Shown here: positions 23,641 through 36,600 of the stretch, one piece after another
Layout of the letters: the number at the start of each line of letters is the position of its first letter
How positions within the stretch are numbered: position 1 is the first letter of the stretch
NCBI GenBank assembly: GCA_030704615.1
Contig: CM060731.1
Span: forward strand, 30,010,001 to 30,074,000
Source: Takakia lepidozioides
Lineage: Eukaryota > Streptophyta > Takakiopsida > Takakiales > Takakiaceae
Length of the DNA stretch: 64,000 nt
Reading direction: 5' to 3'
Notes under the pieces: model-generated
Database searches by the model: none
Seen by the model: only the letters and a program-made list of their open reading frames with translations
Told to the model about the DNA's origin: nothing
Program-made: the position numbers and the translations under genes

Positions 23641-26600
23641 AGATCATGGATTGCAGAAAGGCGACTAACGATGGGGCTACTTTTGCACCCGGCCTCTTTA
23701 TCTATTGACTTCAGATACTAAGACTTTTGTGATGGAAGACCAAACGATGATTTTATTATGATGGATACTTGCCAGCTATCCGGTGTTAATCACCAGCTAG
23801 GGGGGCGATTGCGGCATAGCTTTCTAGGACTATATGCTAGGAAGTGTGGTTGGATAACGATGTATGTTGTTGCACGATGCTTATGTACACGACACATTCT
23901 AGAAGGCTACGTCACCCCATAGAAACCCATACTCCCATCACGTGACATATGTACACTAACTACCTGAAATAAATCACCATTGTCAGCCCATCATTGGCTC
24001 ATCCCAAGCACTCTCTCTCTTTCTAACCATTGGACCCAATTAATTCTCACTATCCAGAAAGCATGGTGGGGTTCAGATCCTGGGGCCTTATTTGTTCTAT
24101 TAATTAATATAGCTATGGTTCAGGTTTGCATCTTGGGCCATGTCTCTAGTAACCTAGTATCCCAAATAATGTGTAAGGGCTTTGCACCCCCCCCCCCCCC
24201 CCCCCCCCCTCCCTCCTCCCCCGCAAAATATTTATAATAAAGTTAATCAGGGCTACAATCCCCCTGTTATGTTTAAAAAATAAAAAATAAAACCTAGTAA
24301 ATAGTAAGAGCGGGGGAGGAGAGAGCTCTTCTCCTTTATATACTTATCGTCTCAGCCTTCTCACCAACCAAATCTGCAAGCCATCATCACATATCTAACA
24401 TCATGATATTACACTTATAAAAGGAATTGTCGATGTTGTATCCTCTTTACCACTGCAAATTCATATACATAAAGTTCAATCTCACATAGACATAATAGGT
24501 AATGGCATAGCAGACCATATTGCTCAACTTGGTGCCATTCAGCTAATCACTAACCCTCGACCAGCCCTATCCACCGGTCGCACACATACCCATTGCTAGA
24601 TTCCCGACCATTCTTCTCTATAGTTAATTGCAAAAACAATCATATGTTAATACCAAAATATATCAATATGAAATTACAACTAGTAAAGAAATTTCTAGAA
24701 TAGAGGTACAAATCAAAACCTGCGCCCTCAAACCAACTTGTTCGTATTCTCAAGCAAAAATGCATTAGCATGTTTTTTGAGTTTCCGATTTTCGATTCTC
24801 CTTTTTGGTGCCAAATGTCTCTAGTTGGACATCATCATCTACAAGCTCCACAACTTATCCCCCAAATGCATCTGGTTGTCAATACCAGGGACGGGGAACA
24901 TGCTCACTAACATAGCCCAGAGCTATAGTAAGTATAGTGTACAATTCACTAATACTGCTAGGTTTTTGATCACATGGTTGTTTAGGACCTTCCAAAATCG
25001 CTCTATTGGAAACCTTCGTCAACTATGGATCACCCCACAAATAGATAACTCATCTACTGGGTGATACACCAAGTGTACACTGACATTGAACAAGCTAAGA
25101 ATAAACTTCTCCTCCAAATTAAAGACACAATGTTTCAGCTGTGTCTATCAGTTCAGCAAAGAATGATGAGGGATCTAGGACTTCTCCTCCTCGACGTTGA
25201 AAAATATGACACAAATGCCCATATAATCTTCCGTTGAGGTCCAGATGCTAACAAACCCATGACTCATGAGAGCTATGGAAATTGCATCAAGCTATTAAAT
25301 TTCCAAATGAATTGCAATTGTACTTCCAAGTAGTAAATACACATGTAGCAACAGGTTTCCACGATCTGATCAATTGTAAAGGGACATCTTTTGTTAGGGT
25401 TGCAAAAGTGTTGTTCTTCGACCACAAATTGTTCCTACTCCCTTCTCTTTCAGATCCATGCATACGAAAGGTGTGTCGTCTTCCCCTGCTATATCCTAAT
25501 GAGTGCCTTACAGATGTTCTTCTCGACATGCATGGGATCACAAATGTGACGAATCCTTAGATGTTTCCAATATGGTGGTTGGAAAAAATAGAGAGCCTTT
25601 TAATGCAAATTGAACTTCCCTCTGCTGCTTGTTGAAGCCACTCCACTCCAGAGAGTCATTGAGGGAAGTCCTGGTTTTCAGGAACATGTAGTTACTGTAC
25701 TCCAGATGTAAAACCATCCGTGGAAAATCCTACACACTGAGCATGATTACAACCCACTTCCTGCAAGCACATTCCAATCTTTCATCCTTCCGTAAAGATA
25801 ACAGAATAGCCAGGGAGTGACATAATCCCCACAAAATTCATTCTTTTGATTTTGGGTGGTCACGAATACCCCTTGAATGCCCGAAAAATCCCGGAAATAG
25901 GTGTCATTGCAAACACTGACAAAAAATCCTCAACTTTGACCACAAATTCTATTGGGATGTCCTTACAATGTCTACCAATCCGCAGGTCTATTGGGTTCAA
26001 CTTTCACCCATGAAAAAACATTGAGCCGCAAATCCCCGTGGAAACGTTGCTTCCATCGTGGAGTCAATTTTTTGGGTGCGGACAGCTCAACACTTGGTCC
26101 TGAACTTCATCCACACCATCTTTTTTCACCATTGGGCACACTTAAAAAAATTCCCCACCAACAGAGCCTGATAACAGTTCCTTCCTGTCAGTTTGAGGCA
26201 TTTAACACAGCAAAATCCTAATCGATAACCATCGTTGGGTGAAACCTCTTTTGGATTTTTAGAGGGATCCTAAGATACCTTAGCAGCTCCTTGAACTTAA
26301 TTCACAGATATCGACTTGAATAGCTATCTGGGAAAAAAAAGATCGATTGCGGGTCGTTGCAACTAAACCATAGCACAATGTCGAGGGGAACTCATGCTTG
26401 ATTCCTATACATAGCTTTTTCTGAGCATATTTAAGAAGATCACAACCAAGAGTATGTGTGTTTTACGCCTCATGTGTTCTCTTTGAAACTGCACTCAAAC
26501 TACGTGGAAAAATATACTTGGAAAACACGATATTGCTGTCAACTGCGTCGTTAAAATATAACTCATCAAGCATTTTGTATGATGCTAAGCTCTTTGGTCT

Positions 26601-28849
26601 TTCCTTTGATTTGATTTGGATCACATGTTGAGGCGGGACACATATAGGCCGTTGTCTACTGTCGTATAACAAACCCCTAGATGCCTGAACTTAAAACTGA
26701 TGCGCTTCACAGGTATCCTAATCTTATAGACGTCTGAGCTCTCTTGTCTTCACGGTCGTCACAGACACTTCCATTTGCAGGCTATACCAATAGTTATATC
26801 GGTGTTTCGTAGTTTCTGTAACAAATGATCCAAATTTTGCACTGTCTACATACAACTTGACTCTTCTGGTCCTCAAAGCTCTTAATGTTAAATATGTGCG
26901 TTAATTTATGCACATACAATAACATAGCATTGCAGTCAGACCATAAACAAGAACATGTTAGGCATGATAAATGTCAACAAACTAAAAATATATATTGGTA
27001 TCCATGACAAACCATGACGACAAATTTTGGACCTGCGACCCTTGATCATTTTTGCCTTCAATAGTCCCAATTATAACCTTGACTGGCCAATTAAGGTTCA
27101 TATACTTTCGATGTTGACGTAAGTGACCCTCGACCACATATGGACGTGACGCTAGCACATCAGTGCGTCCAACGTCGCGTCACGTCCAAACCGGAAGTTA
27201 TCACATCTATCACGTCTATCACGTCTATTTTTAATTTCTATTATTAATTATTGACTATTTATCCTAGATATCGAGGTGGCGGCCCAGGTAGCCCGACCAT
27301 GTAGATAAAATTTTACTGTATTTAAAAAACAAAATAACAAATATATATGGGATCGCCAATATTAACAATCGCAAGCATTTAAACAATGAAAAAGCATGTG
27401 ATCACCAATATTGGCGGTCGCAAACATTTTTGCAAAATGAGAAGAATGAAGATATGGTAGTTTCTCAATCTAGCCACCGCCAAGGTTAACCATTAAACGC
27501 CCAGTAGCCATTTTTTTTCGTTTCAAAAATCCAATCCCTCAGCTGAAAAAACTTTCTAATTATGTGGAAAAAAAACGGGATTTTAAACTTTTGACCACAC
27601 ATCATGTGCATACCTACATGCTAAAGGTGTCTGGCAATTCGTAAGGCATTCGGTGAAATTTGAGAAAAGCCCACCGTTGCAAGTGGGGCCCATTTTTGGG
27701 CTGCACACACCAAAATTACAAATGGGAAGTCCTTCATATTTTGAAGATTTGGGTGATGAGATGATTTCTAAATTAACTAGATCTGTTCCCAGTTCATCCT
27801 TGGTGGGATCTTGCATCCAATCCAAGAAACAAAATGTATTCCGAGCAAAAGACGGGGTAGTGACACTTGGGCCAACCAAACTGGGTCAATATTGTAGGAC
27901 TCATGTAGGAGGAGAGTTTTCTCATGTGCCGAAGATGTTAAATTCTCACACCACACACCAGACTTTCTTCCTTTGATTTGGAAAATTGAAACGCTAATTA
28001 AGAAATCCTACAAATCACGCATTGGATTCCTAATATCCGCCATGTGGATGGCATTAGAAGCTCAAAATTTTGGATCAATTGATTGAAATATGAGAAAACC
28101 ACACCAAAAAAACAAAAAACAAATGACCATAATGGGCCGAGTAGACACGTACAGGTTAATATGAGAATGAATTATTCCGCAAAGATAAAAAGTTATGAAT
28201 TGGCCTAATTACAATCATGTACAACTTGTTAGGGGGCTTTTCAATATAAATAAGATAAATTATGAGGTGATATTCAGGAATCGGATGGAGAGTTCTTACA
28301 GTTGTCGTGGTCGTATCACCATATTCGCATCTAAGACGCAGTGGGTGCTCCAAATTGTTTGCGAGGTACAACGTGTAATCGTTTGCTGATACTGGGGAGA
28401 GACATCCAATAATGATGATTGGTAGAACAAAAGTGAACAATAACATATCCTTCCCAAGTTGTGATATGAGAGAAAAACCTTGCGTTTCGACATTTGTACA
28501 CATACAAAAAAAATGGGGTTAATATAATATATTTAATACTTAGATCCAATAATACACTCGGGTGCTTGTAATGGGAGGAGGAAGTGGAGAAAGATTCTTG
28601 CCGAAGCAGATGCAACTCCACCCCGAAGGGCTTGAAATGCAAAATTGCTTCTAGAGGGCTAGGCTCATGAATATATATTTGCGCTCATGGAAGGTGCTTG
28701 CAGGAGTGCATATGTTGAGATTAGATATATGATTCCAACCAAAGTCTCTAAAAATAACTACACATATTTTTATTGTTTTCTTATAACACATCTCAATTTT
28801 AACTAAATCCAGACTTTAGGCATAAATCCGAACCAAACTTGATGTACGG
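23641..28849. other. Gene-poor AT-rich region with a poly(C) tract
   Basis: No supported gene is present. A run of about 23 C residues lies at 24187-24209. Around 25700-26200 on the minus strand there are open stretches (for example FFVSVCNDTYFRDFSG and KDWNVLAGSG) broken by several stops, which look like the remains of an unidentified coding sequence. Short CACGTCTAT repeats occur near 27180-27230. Confidence 0.4.
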
Positions 28850-29830
28850 CATTAAATTATATGCCCAATAATAAATTAGTGGATTCTTGTTGTTCTTGTA
28901 TTTGATTACGTAATGCACCTGAGTGTGTTTTAGTGGACATTGCCAACGCCCCTAGCAACCTAACCCACACACAATGACCATAAATATACCCAATAATAAA
29001 CAAACTTATTTTTATTGTTCGTGTAATTAATTAGTTAATACACCTAAGTGTATTCTTGTGAGCATGTTCTTGAGAGACATTGTCAACACACATTTACAAA
29101 CCTAACCCACCTAAATTTGCCTAATAATAAGCTAGTAAAGTCTTGTCGTTTCTGTAATGAAATAGTTAATACATCTAAGCATTATGTTTCTTGATAGACA
29201 TTATCAACACATACTTAGCAACCTAACATGCACACAATGACCACCTAGTTTATATGCCCAATAATACGCTAGTAGAATCATATTAGTCCAGCAATTGATT
29301 AGTTAATCTACCTGCAACCTAACCCACCTAAATTTGTCTAATAATAAGCTAATAAATTCTTATTCTGTAATGAATTAGCTAATACACCTGAGCATTGTGT
29401 TCTTGACAGACATTGTCAACACACTCATAGTGCAACCTAACGTACACGTACAGTACCACATAAAATATACTTTATGTGGTATTTATGTCCAATAATAAGT
29501 TAGTAGATTCCTGTTGTTCATGCAATTGAGTTAATACACCTAAGTCACTCATGTGTTCGTGACAAACATTGTCAACACACACGACCAACCGAACACATCT
29601 AAATTCATATCATAATAAGCTAATAATTTTTTCCCCAATAATGAATTGATTAATATATATATACATGAGCATTGTGTTCTTGACAAACATTTTCAAGTTT
29701 CAACACACACTTAGTGCAACCTAACTTACACACAACGACCACCTAATTTATCTGCCCAATAATAAATTAATAGTTTTTTTTTTATTGTTCATGCAATTGA
29801 TTAATTAATACACACTAGGGTAGTCTGTGC
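28850..29830. repeat. Degenerate tandem repeat array, unit about 150 bp
   Basis: About six diverged copies are recognised by recurring blocks in the same order: CCAATAATAAGCTAGTA, then a T-rich TTGTTC block, then GATTAGTTAATACACCTAAG, then GACATTGTCAACACAC, then GCAACCTAACCCACA. An isolated further copy lies at about 32360-32475. No protein coding is seen. Confidence 0.75.
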
Positions 29831-30335
29831 CGTTGTGTGCCGTTGGCCCAAGTGTCCAGTGTCATCTAAGCCCATGTGCAAGATCTCATATGTATTCTAA
29901 TGTGTCTCCTATGTCGAGGCCCAAATGCGACCTCTATGGTAGCATGTGCCGTTTGCCCATATGTTAAGAATTGTAATCTATGACCAAGTGCAATCTCCTC
30001 TGTATCCCGGTGCGTCTCCTATACCGAGGCCCAAGTGCGACCTATAGTGTACAAGCCTATGCCGTTGGCCGATGCAATGTGAAGAATTAAAATCTAAGAC
30101 CAAATGCAATTTTCTATGTATCCAAGTGTGTCTCCTATGTTGAGGCCCATGTAAGCCCAAGTGCATCTCCCTATCCAGTGTCATAAACGCCCAAGTGCAA
30201 TCTCTTATGTATCCAATGGTATCTCCCATGTGCGTCTCCTATGTCGAGGCCCATCTAAGCCCAACGTGCAATCTCCTATCTATCCAAGTATATCTCCCAT
30301 GTCAAGGCCCAAGTGCAACCTCCAGTGTCCTTCCA
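29831..30335. repeat. Second degenerate tandem array
   Basis: The blocks CCCAAGTGCAATCTCC, TATGTATCCAAGTG and TCTCCTATGTCGAGGCCCA recur about six times with small changes. The array directly follows the first one but uses unrelated sequence. Nothing coding is apparent. Confidence 0.7.
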
Positions 30336-33228
30336 ATACTCGATTTTGTAATTTAGTTGAATTTCTAGCGACCGAAATTGTTCATAATTCCACAACTCTC
30401 GGCCCAAAAGATCCAAATTTTGTGGAACCAAGTCGATGCACCCTTACTCATCGAGGCTTTTCCAACGATACCAGAATCGTGGCCAGAGACCCCGCGGTTT
30501 GAAAGATCTCAACGATGCTACAAAAAATATTGTGAACGTCAGTATTTCAGAAAAAAAAACCCAATTTATATTTATGTCCACGGGCACATAAGAGAAATGG
30601 AGGGCCAATTATTGTTGCAGGAAGCCCACTTTGCTAGTTTTCGCAAACTTCCAGCGATCAAAAGTATTGTAAGTGAAAAAGAGGGGACCTACCCAGACAT
30701 CTACTTGATCAACCGTTAGTACTCTGTCTATCCTAGGCTGCAGCTGAAGAGAAAACCAAGAATAGACAATAAAATTTGTGCATGAAACTTATTGTATTCT
30801 AGTGTTGATTTTGCCCAAGCACAGTAGGAAATATCATCCCTTTGGAGTTCATATGTCGTCTCGTTTCCTGCACTTCAATATCCTGGCATTCCATTTGCTG
30901 AAGAACGTTCAATGAGTGCCACTTAGTTAGTCTTTACCTGAAGAGATCAGTTATCGTCTACTGATGATTGGGTCAGGACTAATGCATTTCTTAATACGTG
31001 ACAGGCAAGGGAGTTATCTCTGGAAAGCTTCAGCTCTACTAATTGTATGAGGTATGTGAACTATTTGTAATTTTAGTGCTTCATGGATCATACTTCTCTC
31101 CACTAGGCATTGTTATTTCATATAATTTTCTGATCTTAATATCAGTAAGGAGTTAGTCCATTAATCAGGGACCAAATCAGATTACTCTATGTCATATTTC
31201 TTGCCTCCACTCTATGCCTCTATAGTAAATCAGTTAATATAATACTAACCTAGCTAATTGTTAAATCCATTTATCTATGCTAGAAACCACTTGCATATGA
31301 TCTGATGGTGTTACATATTCTAAGTACAAACAGCCCTCATCCTTAGTGTTAGTAAGAAATAGATCCTAATTCTATGATCAATCTAGTACATAGTGAAGGA
31401 AATAAGTAACAAAGCTTTCTCCCGTGATCATAAGACTCAAAGGCATGGATTGAAATCAGCACTATATATATTTCAGCCGAACAGGCCTGATACACCAGCC
31501 TACTCGCTAGTTATGAAAACAACAAGGCACACTACATGTTTACATTTTTCTTGCTTCTCAATCCACTCCAAGTATCATATGTAAACTGGTGCTATCTTCT
31601 TCCTAAAGCTCTCATTTATACGTGCTCACTCTCCTTCTTCACCACACAACACCACTGACTGCCCACATGGGCTCATAATATACTACAAACAGAGAATTTA
31701 AATCAGATTCTTCATCGTGGAATGTCACGACAACGCCGGGTATTATCCCCCTTTGCCTTATCCCCACCTAAACATAAAATTGCGGCTACATTAATTTCAT
31801 CCTCATCTCCTCGATCTTAGTTTGGTCTCAGACCACCCCTTTGCCCATACGGTGCGCCGATCATAACTTAATTCGCCATTTTTAGGATTCAAATAGTCAA
31901 CCTGCCAATTAGTCAAATTTTCATCGATGATTTCACTTTTCATCCCCTACTTCCATCCATTGACAAACAGATGAATGTATTTCAAGATTTTGTTTTCATC
32001 CTCTTCTCCATCCGTTGTATGAATTTCACTTGTTTCTCCATCTGTTCTCTATTTTCATCCATCACTGACAATTTGAATGAAAAACACTGATCATCCTGCA
32101 TCCATCCCTTTACCCTAAATTCTCGTTGCATCATCTTTATACTTAGACAATTTCGCTTTCCAGGTCCCGCTCCATGCCATCGTTCACTGCTTGTTGCTTT
32201 GCTCCCGCCATTGTTTTCTATCACTTGCTTTCGCCCTACAGTACTTGAAATTCGATATCTCCCACACCGCATGTCCATAAATCATGAGACCAAGCCGGTG
32301 CACCCCTCTTCATCGAGGGCTTTACAATGGTACCAAGTGCCAGGGTTAGGGCCTCTTTGTCAACACATACTTAGTGCAACCTAACCTGTACACTCTGACC
32401 ATCTAATTTGTATGCCTAATAGTAAGTTAATAGATTCTAATTGTTCCTCCAATTGATTAGTTAATACACATGTGTCACTCAAAAATCCAAAATGAGCACC
32501 CGGCCGCCGAGCTTCACATGATTGTGGAAATGCTCAAGGGGACCTGGGTATTTTCTCCAAACAAACTCCTTCTCTTGTGGGCTGGGCTCCTCCCACATGG
32601 AAGGATGCTGATCTTATCCTCTACTACACTTTGTACAGAGTGATACTTGTCACGTTTATATTGAATGGACTGGACTGATGTGGATATCTATCATGGCAGA
32701 ATGTGAATTCTATGATATGGATAGTAAGGTATGGCAGTGGTCGTGTTGGTGTAGTGGAAGAGATCGGGAGTCCATGGATGAGAAGTATATTAGGGCAGCA
32801 ACAAGGGTGTGTCTGGCATGTGCATTGATAGTCATATATATGACAGAGGCAGATACTCTGCGGATTCAAAATATGGACTGAGGACATGTGCACGTGTTGA
32901 GTCACATGGTCATGCAGTCAGATGGTCGACACGTGGCACAATACGATTACGACACGTGGCTTATAATTTGGACACCCCCATGCGATGTTGGAGTTATGCC
33001 ACATGGTCAGTCTTTGAGGTGGTCAGTGCACAGTTGTACATTTGACTTCATGTCGAACTTCAAAGGACGTGTGTTGTGTGAAGATATCGAATTTTTGTCA
33101 TTTGCATATTGAAATTTTATATTGAGCACGTGTAGTCATTCTCATCACCGTAACTATAGGACATATGTATGTATGTCAAATGTTGAATAACAAATGGATA
33201 TTCAAGATGCATGTAGTCGTCTTCACCA
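30336..33228. other. Gene-poor flank left of the large DNA transposon
   Basis: This region is AT-rich with no supported gene. It contains one stray copy of the upstream tandem unit (about 32360-32475). It ends at the 9-bp target duplication that borders element 1. Confidence 0.45.
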
Positions 33229-33237
33229 GTGTGGTGA
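33229..33237. repeat. Left target-site duplication of element 1
   Basis: GTGTGGTGA lies immediately outside the left terminal inverted repeat. The identical 9-mer directly abuts the right terminus at 46793-46801. Nine bases is the typical duplication size for Mutator-like elements. Confidence 0.88.
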
Positions 33238-33290
33238 GGGGGCTGCTATTTCATGAGCGGCATGAGCATGAGCGGAAAAAAAAAAAGCAT
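33238..33290 (+). repeat. Left terminal inverted repeat of element 1
   Basis: It opens GGGGGCTG then CTATTTCATGAGC, followed by CATGAGC iterations and an A-run. It pairs in inverted orientation with 46745-46792. Confidence 0.88.
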
Positions 33291-33639
33291 GAGCAGACCA
33301 TTGTGAGTCCACGGAAATAGGGTTAGGAGGCACGGAAATAGGGTCATGTGAAGTTGGAATGTGGCACCAGTGGACTTGAAATGCAACATTTTATTGCAAA
33401 TTTTGTGGCAAGCCACGTCTATACAAGTGTTTTCTAACTGTCATAGCCGGAATGGGCACTACTCTCCTACACCCTCCGAGGAACTTGCCCCACCTTCTTC
33501 CTCATCCCCCTCATCCCCCTCATCCTCCGAGCTTTGTGATGCATCAGTTCCACTATGCCTCTCAAAAATCCCGTCCTCTCCTTGGGGGACTGTCCACCTC
33601 ACCTCCTGGGAATCTTCTGCGTCTTCTCCCCCACTTTCC

Positions 33640-36600
33640 TCAGCAGCGACGGGCTCTAATAGCTGTTGCCTCCTCCCTCATCTTCATTTTCTTGAGGCTT
33701 GCCTCGTCTAAAATCTGTTGTACACGACTAGGTTCGGAACACCTCCTAATGGACACCGAAGCAAGCCGGGCAGCATAAGTAGGAAGGATGTACTCCCTTT
33801 CTGGACTAGGCATGAAATCCCCCCTGGCAAAAAAAGGCACGTTCCTCCTGCCCATGAACTCCGGTGTAGACGTCCCTCCGGCAGTACTTGGCATCCTACA
33901 GTAAGAACAAATCCACTTCAAGAATGTCAATACCAGCACAACCAGAAAGGGTTTTCAATGAAATAAGAGAGCGGAGGGAGGTGCCTCACGAAATTTGGAA
34001 GCAACTTACAATGCGACCACTCACTCGTAAACCGGGAGCTCCTCGGCCTCGATCCCAACTTCCTCCCCCTGCTCCTTCTTGGATTTTTCCTCATCCTCCG
34101 AGGATGCCTCTTCCTCTTTCGGCAGACGTTCAGCTGCTGCAAGTTCCGAGTTGTGGAGGGCAGTATCTGGCTCGAAGGCGAACACATGCCTGTCGGACAA
34201 CGTCCCTGCCCACATTGAAGCACCTGAGGAACAAAGCGGGCGGTTAATAGCTTGCGGCATGCAATTGCAATCGGGCCAAGGGACAAACTGAGCACGTGAA
34301 GGCTTACCCGTGCCGCATGTGAGGTCCAGAATCCGCCCTTGGACATCCGAGCACATCTCCATGAGGGTTTGGATGAAAGCAGGGCTCCGGGTCCGGCTGT
34401 ACCGCCACGGTTTGCCTGTCTTTGTGTCCTTCGGCATACTGGAGTGGGGCACATAGTTGTAGAGGACATCGTAGGTTACAGGGTCCACAACGACATCAAC
34501 AAGACGACCGTCGTTGCGGAATTTGAACGTAGACCCTCTCTTCACAAAGCAATATGCCTCAAACACCAATGTCTGCACATCCAACAAAGAAGGGATCAAC
34601 TCCAGGGTCTACTTAACATACACCACAATATGAAGTGAATGCAATAGATTGATAACTTACACTTTGGCCCTCTGTTCGCAACCCCTGTGTACTGATGCAG
34701 AACCATTTTCTGAGGAGGACTGGGGTGACACTTTTCGGTGTCCACCTTGCCACCGCATTCTCTGTGGTCTTCCCTCTCGTGGCAAGGACAACCACACATC
34801 CACCGTCATCCAGAAGCATCCCCGCCAGCCCAAACCCGGCTTTCCAGTAGTCCTCAGTAAACCTGTTCCAGGTGGGCACACCATCCAGGCCCTCCAGCAG
34901 CTCCCCATCTGGAATGTCGAGGAGAATCATGTCGCAAGCTCTCTCCACCTCAACCCCCCCCCCCCCCGAGTGCTCTTGCAATCCGTGCTCACAGCCGTGA
35001 AGAATTCCATCATGGCTTCAAAACCAGGGGTGTCTTTAGGCTCTGTACCGCCAGCCCTCTTCTTGGCTTTCCCCTTCTGCTCCGCCAGAGACTTGCTGTG
35101 TGCCACCTTCTTCGCCCTGGCAGCGAGAGCGTCAAGGATGACGCATTGGATGATGGTTGGAGGTTCTAGCTTTGGCCTGTGCGTAAACGTCACTGCCGAA
35201 TACCGCCGTGTAGGCTCGCCCTCAAATGCCAACTTCTTGGCAGAGCCAGTCCCACTCCGAACTGACTTGGGAACCCGGACGACCGGTGACTGGGTAGGAG
35301 CAACAGCAGTCGCAGGACCTTGAACAAAGTCGTCGTCCGAGTCACTCTCTTGGGTCCCCTCCTGCGCCTTCTCCGATGCCCCGATGGTTTTCTTCTTTTT
35401 GGGTGTTACTGCACTCACCTGTTTCCTTGTTCTTTTCCTTTGGCCTTTACTCTTCTCATGCAATTTCTCCTGAATTTCTGCCTGAGCAAGCTCTGCCGCT
35501 TTCCTGGAGTTCGCAAGCACTTTTGCCTCTTTTGCACCCAATGGAGGCAGCGGAGCCCGGTTTCGTCGAAATTCAGCATCCAGCTTCAATTGAAACTCGG
35601 GTCGAGCGAGCCGGGCGGAAGGTCCACATACCAAGGGCAATCACGCAAATGTTCCAGATGCCACTCCTTCACAATATCGTCAGTGTACATGGAGTCAGCC
35701 CCAAGGTTCCTCCATGCCAGGAAGAATGGTGGCTCGAAAGACAGATGACCTTTCTCCAAAAGGGAGAACTTGCAGTACCTGCATTCATGAAAAACACAAT
35801 GAGGTCCCTGAAATGCATATTCGGCACCATTTTCCCAGGTTGGGGCGGATGTGAGTGGGCCTAGAAATGGAAAAATGGCGCCGAATTTCGGTTTTCGGTA
35901 ACTGCCACCCTAGGGACTTAGCCATCTTGGGAGCCCTGAACTGGAAATCCGGCGCCATTTTTCCCGGTTTGGCCCGAAGATGGCTAAGTCCCAGAACTGC
36001 AATAGGGCCTAGAACTGGAAAAATGGCGCCGAATTTCTAGTTCAGGGCCAGCCACCCTAGGGACTTAGCCCGAAAATGGCTAAGTCCCTGAACGACAATA
36101 GGGCCTAGAACTGGAAAATGGCGCCGAATTTCCAGTTCAGGGCCAGCCACCCTAGGGACTTAGCCCGAAAATGGCTACGTCCCTGAACGGCAATAGGGCA
36201 TAGAACTGGAAAATGGCGCCGAATTTCCAGTTCGGGGCCAGCCAGTCTAGGGACTTAGCCCGAAAATGGCTAAGTCCCTGAACGAAAATGGCGCCGAATT
36301 TCCACTTCAGGGCCAGCCACCCTAGGGACTTAGCCCGAAAATGGCTAAGTCCCTGAACGAAAATGGCGCCGAATTTCCACTTCAGGGCCAGCCACCCTAG
36401 GGACTTAGCCCGAAAATGGCTAAGTCCCTGAATGGCAATAGGGCCTGGAACTGGAAAATGGCGCCGAATTTCCAGTTCCGGGCCAGCCAGTCTAGGGACT
36501 TAGCCCGAAAATGGCCAAGTCCCTGAACGGCAATAGGGCCTAGAACTGGAAAATGGCGCCGAATTTCCAGTTCAGGGCCAGCCAGTCTAGGGACTTAGCC

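Noticed and set aside
25700-26250. Possible decayed gene on the minus strand
   Set aside because: Open stretches are short, broken by many stops, and match no family I can name.
27583-28642. Several frames of about 100 residues
   Set aside because: This is AT-rich DNA with no conserved motif, splice pattern or compositional support.
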